This document shows, in pieces, positions 1-7,201 of a stretch of DNA of 51,119 nucleotides. The stretch is from Planctomycetota bacterium (lineage in GTDB: Bacteria > Planctomycetota > J058 > JAJDCQ01): contig JAJDCQ010000047.1 in assembly GCA_029260755.1 (NCBI GenBank), positions 1 to 51,119 on the forward strand, read 5' to 3'. Below the pieces are notes generated by a model, which did not search any database, was not told the origin of the DNA, and worked only from the letters and a program-made list of their open reading frames with translations. Each line of letters opens with the position of its first letter. Positions within the stretch are counted from its first letter, which is position 1. A program made the position numbers and the translations under genes.

Positions 1-273
1 GCGGAGCGGCTGCTGGCGCGGCGAGCCCAGGAGCTCGCCCGGAGCGAGCGCGAGGTGCACCTCGCCAGCCCCGAGGGCGCCCTCGCCCGCGGCTTCACGA
101 TCACCCTCGGCCCCGACGGGCGAACGCTCCGTCGGGCCGACGCCGTCGCCGCCGGCGAGCGCATCACGACGCGCCTCGCCGGCGGGACGATCGAGAGCGT
201 CGTGTCCGCGACGCGATCCGACGACGGCGACGACGACGGCGGAAGCGGAGAGAGGACCGACCGTGGCCGGTGA
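1..273 (+). CDS. xseA: Exodeoxyribonuclease VII large subunit, C-terminal end (partial)
   Basis: This is the last 90 codons of the catalytic large subunit of exonuclease VII, which degrades single-stranded DNA to oligonucleotides in the cytoplasm. The frame is open from base 1, so the gene starts outside the window. The visible part has a charged helical stretch (AERLLARRAQELARSER), typical of the coiled-coil region. It then shows the characteristic XseA tail: LARGFTITLGPDG, where the family has L.RGYAIV...G, and a small beta-rich segment (AGERITTRLAGGTIES) that closes the protein. The last residues are Asp/Gly-rich. It overlaps the next gene by 11 bases, the usual xseA-xseB arrangement, so the subunits are probably translationally coupled. 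Confidence 0.88.
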   Translation, partial: AERLLARRAQELARSEREVHLASPEGALARGFTITLGPDGRTLRRADAVAAGERITTRLAGGTIESVVSATRSDDGDDDGGSGERTDRGR

Positions 274-772
274 CGAGACCCCCAGACCGGACGAGCTCAA
301 GTTCGCGCAGGCGATGGCCGAGCTCGAGGCGATCCTGAGCGAGATCCGCGACGAGCGGATCGACGTCGACGACCTCGCCCCGAAGGTCGACCGCGCGGCG
401 CAGCTCATCCAGACCTGCCGCCGGAAGATCGACGCGACCGAGGCGCGCGTCCGTGAGATCGTGGCCGGCCTCGACGCGGTCGCCGAGCCACCGCCGCCGC
501 CGCCGGCCCCCCCGGCGCCGCAGGGGAAGACCCCCGAAGCCCCGCCGGCGAAGAAGAGCGCGCCGGCGGAGAAGAGCGCGCCGGCGGGCGGCCGGCGCGC
601 GTCCGCGTCGAAGAAGCCCGCCGCGGCGAAGCCAAAGGCCGAGCCCGACGAGGACGGTCCGCCGCCCGACGACGCGTGGGATCAGGGGCCGCCGCCCCCC
701 GATGCGGAGCGTCCGGATGACCAGCAGACGCTGTGGGCGAACGCGGATGACGACGACGGGCTGCCGTTCTAG
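263..772 (+). CDS. xseB: Exodeoxyribonuclease VII small subunit with long disordered tail and SSB-like tip
   Basis: Residues 12-70 form the XseB helical hairpin: FAQAMAELEAILSEI followed by DLAPKVDRAAQLIQTCRRKI. In exonuclease VII several copies of this subunit coat the coiled coil of XseA. The GTG start at 263 is chosen because GAGAGGA lies just upstream and because the conserved fold begins within 15 residues of it. Normal XseB is about 60-90 residues, whereas this one is 169. The extra 100 residues are Pro/Ala/Lys-rich with a near-repeat (KKSAPAEKSAPA), then acidic, ending DDDDGLPF. That ending resembles the C-terminal tip of single-stranded DNA-binding protein (DDDIPF in E. coli), the docking peptide for many repair enzymes. 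Identity as XseB is secure; the meaning of the tail is inference. Confidence 0.93.
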   Translation: MAGDETPRPDELKFAQAMAELEAILSEIRDERIDVDDLAPKVDRAAQLIQTCRRKIDATEARVREIVAGLDAVAEPPPPPPAPPAPQGKTPEAPPAKKSAPAEKSAPAGGRRASASKKPAAAKPKAEPDEDGPPPDDAWDQGPPPPDAERPDDQQTLWANADDDDGLPF

Positions 773-1013
773 GCGACCTGTTCCGAGCCCGTGAACCCGT
801 AGCCGCGGGGAGCGTCTCGGTCGATCGTTCCATCGCGCCGCGGGTCCGTGGCGGCGACGGCTCGGCGCGGCGGCTCGGGACACGCATGACCTTCCGGACT
901 TGGGCCGACCGATGACGCTGGCACGCCGATCGCTCATCGCCCTCGGGGAGCGATCACGCGTTGCAAGCGACCACGGCCACCGCCATCATCTCGTCCGGAG
1001 TCTGGAGGTCTCG

Positions 1014-1613
1014 ATGCCCGAGGTTCGGATCAAGCTCTGCCCGAGCGACCAGGGCCGGCGGCTTTCGCTCGACGAGTTCGCCGGGGCCGAGCTCGAGGAC
1101 GGGGCGCTCTACGAGCTGGCGCGCGGCGTCGTCGTCGTGAGCGACGTTCCGGGCCTGCTCCATCTGTTCGTCCTGAAGGCCATCCAGCGGAGGCTCTGGT
1201 CCTACTCGGAGGCGAACGAGGGGGCGATCGTCGTCATCGCCGGCGGAGGAGAGTGCTCGATCACCCTCCCCACGCTCGTGAGCCAGCGCCATCCCGACCT
1301 GGCCCTGTACCTCACCCCGCCCCCACCGGGAGAACGGCCCTGGCGTCGCTGGACGCCGGAGATCGTCGTCGAGGTCGTCTCGAAGAGCAGCGGGACGCGC
1401 GACCGGATCGAGAAGCGCGAGGAGTACCTCGCGGCGGGCGTCCGCGAGTCCTGGATCGTCGACCCCGGACGCGAGGACGCGACCCTCCTACGCCGCGAGG
1501 GCGACCGCTGGAGCGAGGAGGCGACGGACGAGCGTATCGTCACGTCGCTCCTCCCTGGGCTCGAGATCGACCTTCCCTCGGTCTTCGCGGCCGGACGCGA
1601 GGCGGGCAGCTGA
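1014..1613 (+). CDS. Uma2-family (DUF820) putative restriction-like endonuclease
   Basis: The protein is 199 residues and matches the Uma2/DUF820 family, whose PD-(D/E)XK fold resembles restriction nucleases but whose role is mostly unknown. Visible family features are YELARGVVVV near residue 40, HPDLALYLTPPPP near residue 95 (the active-site Asp), EIVVEVVSKSS near residue 115 (the E-x-K-like catalytic strand), and KREEYLAAGVRESWIVDP near residue 135. The ATG at 1014 is preferred over the in-frame ATG at 900 because GGAGG lies five bases before it. These genes are often scattered in many copies through cyanobacterial and planctomycete genomes. It stands alone here, convergent with the cyclase unit and only 4 bases from its end. 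Confidence 0.85.
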   Translation: MPEVRIKLCPSDQGRRLSLDEFAGAELEDGALYELARGVVVVSDVPGLLHLFVLKAIQRRLWSYSEANEGAIVVIAGGGECSITLPTLVSQRHPDLALYLTPPPPGERPWRRWTPEIVVEVVSKSSGTRDRIEKREEYLAAGVRESWIVDPGREDATLLRREGDRWSEEATDERIVTSLLPGLEIDLPSVFAAGREAGS

Positions 1614-1617
1614 GGGG

Positions 1618-3444
1618 TCAGAGCGCCCGGACGACGTCCCAGACCTTCTGCACGCCGAGCCCCTTCATGTCGACCTCGCGGGGGCTCTCCTTCGAGAACT
1701 CGAACCGCTTGCGGACGGCGTCGAACGTGCTCTGCCCGATGCACGGGCGGCCGACCTCTCCGGCGGACTGGAGGCGCGCCGCCTTGTTCGTCGTCGGGCC
1801 GACGGCGGTGAAGTCGATCTTGTGGGGCGTGCCGACGTTTCCGAGCACCGCCTCGCCCGTGTTGATTCCGATCCGTCCCCGGAGCGGCTTCAGCCCCAGG
1901 ACCATCCGCGGGCGATTGAACCGCTCGAGGGCGGCGGCGAGCTCGAGGGCGGCCGTCACCGCTCGCCGCGCGTGGTGCGGGCCTCGGAAGAGCGCCATGA
2001 ACCCGTCGCCGAGGTACTGGTTCACCGTCGCCTCGTGCTCCTCGAGGATGTGAACGAGGTCGGCGAAGATGTCGTTCAGGGTCAGCATGACGAGCTCGGG
2101 GTCGCTCGTCGTCGAGAACTGGGTGAACCCCTCCATGTCGAAGAAGGCGACCGAGAGGGCCTCGCGCTTCCATCGAAGGAGAGCGACCGAGTCCTTCTCG
2201 ATCAGCCGACCACGCACCCGCCGGTAGGCGTGGCGGCAGTAGGCCGCCTCGTCGAACGCGCGGAGCTCGGCCTCGATCTCGTCGAGCAGGTTCGGGCGAC
2301 GGCTCATCTCGGCCCGCTCGAGGGCGTCACGGAGGGCCGCGAGGACGAGCGGTCGCGGCGCGCGCCGATCGCGGAGGATCCGCGCCTCCTCGAGCTTCGC
2401 CCGGGTCGCCTCGGACCGCTCGTCGTGAGCGTCGAAGTGACGGAACGCCTCGAGCGCCTCGCGCTCCGCCTCGGGCAGCCTCCCCGTCCGGCGGAGGATC
2501 GCCGCGCGGACGATGCTCGCGTGGGCGTGTCCCTCCTCGAAGTCGAGGAGTCGATCGACCTCGTCGAGCTCGCGCTCGGCCGCCTCGAAGTCGCCGAGCT
2601 CGAGGTGGACCATCGCGAGGTCCTTCCGGGCGAACCCCTCGGTGTGGGTCCAGCCAGCCTCCTTCGCGCAGCGGATCGCCTCCTCGAGCCACGCCTCGGC
2701 GTCCTCGAGCTTGCTCTGGTCGGTCGCCCCCTTGGCGAGCGCGACCCGGCCGAGCCAGTTGTACATGCCCGCCTCGGCCGGCCCGCCGCGCCCGCGGACG
2801 AGCTTGAGGTCCTCGAGGAAGTAGGTCTCGGCGCGATCGAGGTGGCCCCACTCGTAGAAGAGCCGACCGAGGTTGCCGTAGGTGATCGCGAGGCCGTTCT
2901 CCTGACCGCTCGCCTTCTTCTTCTCGGCGGCGAGCTCGTAGAGCTCACGGGCCGCCCCGAACGCGCCCTTCGAGGTGTGGACCATGCCCATCGTGTCGAG
3001 GAAGATCCCCGTCTCGACCGCGTCGGGCCCGACCGCCTCGAGCGCTTCGCTCAACAGCTCGAGCGAGCCGCCGAGGTCGCCCCGGTGGAACAGGACGACG
3101 GCGCGGGCGTGGGCCGTCGCCGCCCGGAGGTGGACCTCGTCGCCGTCGCCTTCGCCGGCCGCCGCGGCGGCCCGATCGAGCCACCGCGTCGCGTCGGCGT
3201 ACGAGCGCAAAGAGACGGCCTTGAAGCCTCGACCGATGCACGCCCAGGCCCGCAGCGCCTCGTGGCGACCGGCGTCGGCGAAGTCGCCGGAGGCGAGGTC
3301 GACCTCGGCGCGGCCCGAGAGCCACCCGCCGAGCCGCCCGCGATCCTCGTCCTCGGCGACGGCCCGGAATCGCTCGAGCCCGACGTGCCAGCCGGCCGCG
3401 CGGAGGGTCTCGAGCGCCTCGGCCGCGAGATCCTCGGAGATCAT
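1618..3444 (-). CDS. TPR-repeat protein with C-terminal class III nucleotidyl cyclase domain
   Basis: The protein is 608 residues. Residues about 60-400 are helical TPR-like repeats (for example NGLAITYGNLGRLFYEWGHL and LAMVHLELGDFEAAERELDE). Residues 428-600 are a class III cyclase catalytic domain. Both metal aspartates are present (D436 in FFDMEGFT and D480 in YLGDGFMALF), as are the transition-state pair N553 and R557 (TTNKAARLQ). The purine-selecting lysine, four residues before D480, is replaced by Gln476, while Thr546 holds the partner position as in class IIIb enzymes. Activity or substrate may therefore be altered. No membrane segment is seen. The ATG at 3444 forms an ATGA overlap with the stop of the GAF gene upstream, which fixes the start and implies coupling. 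The open frame continues upstream, but that part lies opposite other real genes. Confidence 0.9.
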   Translation of the reverse strand: MISEDLAAEALETLRAAGWHVGLERFRAVAEDEDRGRLGGWLSGRAEVDLASGDFADAGRHEALRAWACIGRGFKAVSLRSYADATRWLDRAAAAAGEGDGDEVHLRAATAHARAVVLFHRGDLGGSLELLSEALEAVGPDAVETGIFLDTMGMVHTSKGAFGAARELYELAAEKKKASGQENGLAITYGNLGRLFYEWGHLDRAETYFLEDLKLVRGRGGPAEAGMYNWLGRVALAKGATDQSKLEDAEAWLEEAIRCAKEAGWTHTEGFARKDLAMVHLELGDFEAAERELDEVDRLLDFEEGHAHASIVRAAILRRTGRLPEAEREALEAFRHFDAHDERSEATRAKLEEARILRDRRAPRPLVLAALRDALERAEMSRRPNLLDEIEAELRAFDEAAYCRHAYRRVRGRLIEKDSVALLRWKREALSVAFFDMEGFTQFSTTSDPELVMLTLNDIFADLVHILEEHEATVNQYLGDGFMALFRGPHHARRAVTAALELAAALERFNRPRMVLGLKPLRGRIGINTGEAVLGNVGTPHKIDFTAVGPTTNKAARLQSAGEVGRPCIGQSTFDAVRKRFEFSKESPREVDMKGLGVQKVWDVVRAL

Positions 3445-3929
3445 CGCCGCGCCTCCCCCTTTTCCGAGAGGCCGTCGCAGACGACCAGCCCGATCAGGTA
3501 CGCCTGCCACGCGATCTTCTCGAGAGCCTCGCCGTCGAAGGAGGCGCGGTCGGTCGGATTGATCGCCGAGAGGACGCCGAAGACATCGCCGCCGCGGCCC
3601 AGGACGACCGGCGCGGCGGCCATCGCCGAGGTGTCCGTCCCGGTCGCCTCGTCGACGGTGTCGTCGTGGGCGTCGCCGGGGCCGATACACTCGGCCATCC
3701 CGACCGAGGCGACCATCCCGACGACCGACCCGTCGACCGCGACCGACTGAGCCTCGACGATCTCGCGGGTGGGGCCGTCGTTCAGGGCCGCCTCGAGGCG
3801 ATCCCCGGCCTCGGAGAAGACCCAGAGCGTCGCCTCGCTCGCGCGCAGGTCCTCGACCGTGTCGCGCAGCAGGCGTCGAACGGCGAGCTCGATCGGCTCG
3901 GCGCGGCAGGCGGCTCGCGAGATGGGCAC
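3441..3929 (-). CDS. GAF-domain protein
   Basis: This soluble 162-residue protein is essentially one GAF domain. It has an N-terminal helix (ELAVRRLLRDTVEDL), then strand-like ATLWVFSEAGDRLEAAL, a variable ligand-pocket region, and the typical closing strands and helix (GDVFGVLSAINPTDRASFDG). GAF domains bind small ligands such as cyclic nucleotides or act as dimerisation modules. The start is GTG at 3929 with GGGAGG a few bases before it. Its stop overlaps the start of the TPR-cyclase gene (ATGA), and a membrane cyclase gene ends 63 bases upstream. The natural guess is that it senses or relays the cyclase product, but the ligand cannot be read from the sequence. Confidence 0.82.
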   Translation of the reverse strand: MPISRAACRAEPIELAVRRLLRDTVEDLRASEATLWVFSEAGDRLEAALNDGPTREIVEAQSVAVDGSVVGMVASVGMAECIGPGDAHDDTVDEATGTDTSAMAAAPVVLGRGGDVFGVLSAINPTDRASFDGEALEKIAWQAYLIGLVVCDGLSEKGEARR

Positions 3930-3992
3930 GGCGACCTCCCTCGAACGGGTGCCCGAACAGCGTAGCGCGACTCGGACGGCCCGGCCAGCCGG

Positions 3993-5237
3993 CTACGCCG
4001 CGACCGGCTCCGTCTTGCGGCCGCGCAGGAACCACGTCGGCATCGGGCCCTTGCCCTTCACCTCGACCTCGCCGCGCGACTCGAGGTCGAAGAGGTCCCG
4101 GATGCGCTCGTAGGTCGACTCGGTCACCTGGATCTCGCCGATCACGCCGGTCGACTCCATCCGGCTCGCCGTGTTCACGGCGTCGCCCCACAGGTCGTAG
4201 ATGAACTTCTTCTGCCCGATGACGCCGGCGACGACCGGCCCGGTGTTGATCCCGATCCGGACCTCGAACGGGCTGCCGTCGGGCTTGCGGTGACGGGTGG
4301 CGACCTCGGCCATGTCGAGCGCCATGTGCGCGACGGCGTGGGCGTGGTCCTCGTGGGGGCGCGGCAGGCCGCCGGCGACCATGTAGGCGTCGCCGATCGT
4401 CTTGATCTTCTCGAGGCCGTGCTTCTCGGCGAGGCCATCGAACTCGGTGAACACCTCGTTCAGGAGCGACACGATCCGGTGCGGGTCGAGCTCGCCCGAC
4501 ATCTTGGTGAAGCCGGCGATGTCCGCGAAGAGGACGGTCACCTCCGGGAAGCTGTCGGCGATCTCGGCCTCCTCGTCCTTGAGGCGATCGGCGATCGACG
4601 GCGGGAGGATGTTCAGGAGCAACCGCTCGGACCGCTCGTGCTCGCGGGCGAAGGCGAGCTCCGCCCTCGCCGTCTCCCGATCGAAGACATCGACGACCGC
4701 GGTGATGACCAGGAGCGAGGTCACCGTCGAGACGAGGTGGAGGGCGAACGCGAGGCGCTCGGAGATCTCGGGCTCCTCGCCGAGGCTGATCAGCCCGTTC
4801 TCGACCCCGGAGAACAGCGCGACGGCGACCGCCGCGTAGCCGTAGATCGCGATCCGCTCGGTCCTCGGAAACAGCAGAAACGCGAGGACGATGAACATGA
4901 AGAACCAGTAGTGGACGCCGGCCTCGCGCCCGAGGGCCACGACCGAGAGCGAGAGGATGTGGCAGTTCGCGGTGACCATCGCGATGTGGCGCCCGGCCCG
5001 CGGATGGCGAAGGTGATTCGCGCCCAGGGCCGAGGCGTAGAGAGCGACGGCACCGAGGTTGATGAACGCGGCCGCCAGCACCCCGGCGAGGGCGTAGAAG
5101 ACGAAGTAGCCGACGCTGGCGGTCAGGCCGAGGCCGAGGGCGTGGTTCGCGACGGCGATCTTCTTCTGCTCGTGCGGCGTCAGCCCGGGGTGAACCCCGA
5201 TCGCACCTGACCAGCGCCACAGCGTCCCGATCGGCAT
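3993..5237 (-). CDS. Membrane-anchored class III adenylate cyclase
   Basis: The protein is 414 residues. Residues 30-185 hold about six hydrophobic segments (for example YFVFYALAGVLAAAFINLGA and WFFMFIVLAFLLF), forming a membrane domain. A linker with LLLNILPPSIADRLK (207-220) leads into the catalytic domain at 230-400. The catalytic set is complete: metal ligands D239 (FADIAGFT) and D283 (IGDAYMVAGG), adenine-selecting K279 and D348 (YDLWGDAVN), and transition-state N355 and R359. It should therefore make cAMP from ATP on the cytoplasmic face, with the membrane part as a likely sensor. The lipoprotein gene upstream ends 3 bases before this start, and the GAF gene follows. A guanylate cyclase is unlikely given the K/D pair. 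Confidence 0.93.
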   Translation of the reverse strand: MPIGTLWRWSGAIGVHPGLTPHEQKKIAVANHALGLGLTASVGYFVFYALAGVLAAAFINLGAVALYASALGANHLRHPRAGRHIAMVTANCHILSLSVVALGREAGVHYWFFMFIVLAFLLFPRTERIAIYGYAAVAVALFSGVENGLISLGEEPEISERLAFALHLVSTVTSLLVITAVVDVFDRETARAELAFAREHERSERLLLNILPPSIADRLKDEEAEIADSFPEVTVLFADIAGFTKMSGELDPHRIVSLLNEVFTEFDGLAEKHGLEKIKTIGDAYMVAGGLPRPHEDHAHAVAHMALDMAEVATRHRKPDGSPFEVRIGINTGPVVAGVIGQKKFIYDLWGDAVNTASRMESTGVIGEIQVTESTYERIRDLFDLESRGEVEVKGKGPMPTWFLRGRKTEPVAA

Positions 5238-5240
5238 ACG

Positions 5241-5771
5241 CTAGTCGTCACCGACGATGCCGAGGCTCGTCAGGGCGTCGAGGAACTTCAACACCTCATC
5301 GTCGCCGCCCTCGACGAAGATCATGTTGTAGGCCTCGATCGCGTAGAAGTCGGAGATCTCGTCGACGAAGGTCTCGCCGCCGCGCTCGATGTCGTAGTGG
5401 TGCTCGAAGTCGCCGAAGCGGACGGTCGAGATGAACACCCCGTCGCCCCGGTCGACCGGCTCGGTCGCGATCCAGCGCGTCTTGTCGAAGACGAGATCGC
5501 ACTGACTGAACGACCCCGATCGGTAGGCGGGGCGCTTCGGCCGGAACGACATCCTGTCGTCCGAGAAGGTGACCTGCTTGATGACGCGGGAGTTGCTCCC
5601 GTTACGCGTCACCTTGCGGATCTCGGCCTCCGCCGAGATCCTCGAGAGCGACGCGTCGATCTCGCGCGTCGGGACGAAGGGGCCGGCCGCGCAGCCGCAG
5701 GCCGCCGCCAGGATCGATGCCAGCGTGGCGACGGCGATCGGAGCTCTGGGAATCACGTCCTGACCTCGCAT
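5241..5771 (-). CDS. Putative lipoprotein of unknown function
   Basis: The protein is 176 residues with a signal sequence (APIAVATLASILAAACGC) whose cysteines near residue 25 could be a lipobox, so export and lipid anchoring are likely. The mature part shows mixed strands and a repeated aromatic/acidic pattern (VRFGDFEHHYDIERGGETF, DFYAIEAYNMIFVEGGDDE). No family was recognised. The gene lies 1 base after the peptidase-like gene and 3 bases before the membrane adenylate cyclase, so it is surely co-transcribed with both. It could serve that pathway as an envelope partner, but this rests on position alone. Confidence 0.8.
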   Translation of the reverse strand: MRGQDVIPRAPIAVATLASILAAACGCAAGPFVPTREIDASLSRISAEAEIRKVTRNGSNSRVIKQVTFSDDRMSFRPKRPAYRSGSFSQCDLVFDKTRWIATEPVDRGDGVFISTVRFGDFEHHYDIERGGETFVDEISDFYAIEAYNMIFVEGGDDEVLKFLDALTSLGIVGDD

Positions 5772-5772
5772 C

Positions 5773-7191
5773 TCAGAACCGCTCGAGGACCCAGCGATGC
5801 CACGCCGCCTCGAGCTCCGCGACGGGCGCTCCGGCGGCCTCCTCGAGGGCGGCGACCGGGTCGACTCCCTCTCCGAGCGATCGGACGAGGACGACGAACC
5901 GCTCGGACGATCGCTCCATCAGGAACCGGATGAGCGCCCAGGCGAGGGCGAGGTCATCGGCGGAGAACGTGTTCAGCTCGTTCATCGCGACGAACGCGGC
6001 GAGCGACGGCGCCTCCCCGGTGCGGACGAGCATTCGGGCGCGGAGCGGCCAGCCCGCCGGCCCCGAGATCCGCTCGAGCTCGGGGTCGATCGACTCCTCG
6101 CCGACCGAGTAGTAGACGGCCGTGGCGTGGAGCCTCACGGTGAACCAGGCGACCAGGCCCTCGCCGATCCAGGGGTAGGCGACGGCGGCGGCGTTCCACT
6201 CCTCGAGGTGCTGCGCGACGAGGTGGCCGAGGACGCCGTCCTCGCGGTCGCTCTGCTCCCAGGCGGTGATCCCGTAGTGGTCGTCGACCGCGCTCCAGAT
6301 GCAGGAGAACTCCTCGAGGTTGGTCTTGCGGACGTCCGCCCCCTCGTCGGGCCGGCACGCCTCGAGGAACGACTCGAACTCGCCGGCGTCGGCGAGCAGC
6401 CCGACCTTCAGCGCCGAGGGCTCGGCCGGCCCGAACAGCTCGAGGAAGAGGTCGTGGCCGGCCTCGCCGAAGCGGATCGCCTCGCCGAGCTCGCGCTGGC
6501 TCGCCGCGCCCTCGACGGTGACGGTCGGCCCCCGCCGACGACGCAGGCTCAGGCCGGTGCGCTTGGCGAGGGGTCCGGCGCCGAGCTCCTCGCCGGTGCT
6601 CGCCGCCTCGAGCCTGGCCCCGTCCGCCTCGAGCACCCAGCCTCCGTCGCCGCCCGAGACGAGCGGAACGAAGCCGAGCGCCTTCCGGGCGCCGCGGTGG
6701 TCGGGGTCGAGCGAGAGGACGCGGCTCCACGCCGCCGCGGCCGCGCCGCCGAGGTCGCGACCGTTCGCCCACTTGGCGATGTCGGCGTACTCGCGGGCCG
6801 CCTTCTGCCCGCGGGCGACCCGCCGACTGGCGTAGGCCTCGGACGCGTCCTCGCCCGCGGTGTTCTCATCGGGCAGCGTCCGCGGACCGGCCCGCCACTT
6901 GCCCGCCCGACCGGAGTAGCCGAGCGCCTTGCGGGCCGCCTTGTGGTCGGGGTCGAAGCCGAGGGCGAGGCGGTAGTCGAGCGCCGCCTCGAGGAAGAGA
7001 CCGTTCTTCTCGGCGACCGCCGCGTCGTCGGCGAACAGCTTCGCCGTCTTCGCATCCGCGCGCTCGAGCTTGCGCTCGAGCTGGGCGTCGCGGGCGGCGA
7101 CGATGGCCGGCGCCGCCGAGCCTCCAAGGAGGACGGCGGCGACGCCGGCGGCCAGGAGGCGGCGCCTCATCGCTCTCTTCGCTCCGCGCAT
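5773..7191 (-). CDS. Exported TPR/peptidase-MA-like protein with degenerate zinc site
   Basis: The protein is 472 residues. Residues 1-33 are a signal peptide (basic start, then LLAAGVAAVLLGGSAAPAIVAA). Two similar TPR-like units follow, each with DPDH..ARKALG (near 80-92 and 165-177). The C-terminal half resembles DUF1570/peptidase-MA domains common in Planctomycetota. The sequence GHLVAQHLEEW occupies the place of the HExxH zinc motif, and WIGEGLVAWF matches the downstream W.sEGlA segment with its Glu. The catalytic Glu and second His are missing, so it is probably an inactive binding protein. An internal ATG at 7170 is an alternative start that keeps the signal peptide. It starts 10 bases after the M3 peptidase gene. 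Confidence 0.8.
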   Translation of the reverse strand: MRGAKRAMRRRLLAAGVAAVLLGGSAAPAIVAARDAQLERKLERADAKTAKLFADDAAVAEKNGLFLEAALDYRLALGFDPDHKAARKALGYSGRAGKWRAGPRTLPDENTAGEDASEAYASRRVARGQKAAREYADIAKWANGRDLGGAAAAAWSRVLSLDPDHRGARKALGFVPLVSGGDGGWVLEADGARLEAASTGEELGAGPLAKRTGLSLRRRRGPTVTVEGAASQRELGEAIRFGEAGHDLFLELFGPAEPSALKVGLLADAGEFESFLEACRPDEGADVRKTNLEEFSCIWSAVDDHYGITAWEQSDREDGVLGHLVAQHLEEWNAAAVAYPWIGEGLVAWFTVRLHATAVYYSVGEESIDPELERISGPAGWPLRARMLVRTGEAPSLAAFVAMNELNTFSADDLALAWALIRFLMERSSERFVVLVRSLGEGVDPVAALEEAAGAPVAELEAAWHRWVLERF

Positions 7192-7201
7192 GAGTTTCGG
7201 G

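Noticed and set aside
919..934. Sigma54-like GG-N10-GC sequence (TGGCACGCCGATCGCT) before the Uma2 gene
   Set aside because: The match is partial, such spacing is expected by chance in GC-rich DNA, and no activator gene is nearby.
164..937. 257-codon minus-strand frame opposite xseB
   Set aside because: Almost entirely Arg/Leu/Gly, the typical antisense product of a Pro/Ala/Lys-rich coding region; xseB is clear on the other strand.
1618..5220. 1200-codon open frame covering both cyclase genes
   Set aside because: Only codons after 3444 encode a plausible protein; the rest is an off-frame reading of the GAF and membrane cyclase genes.
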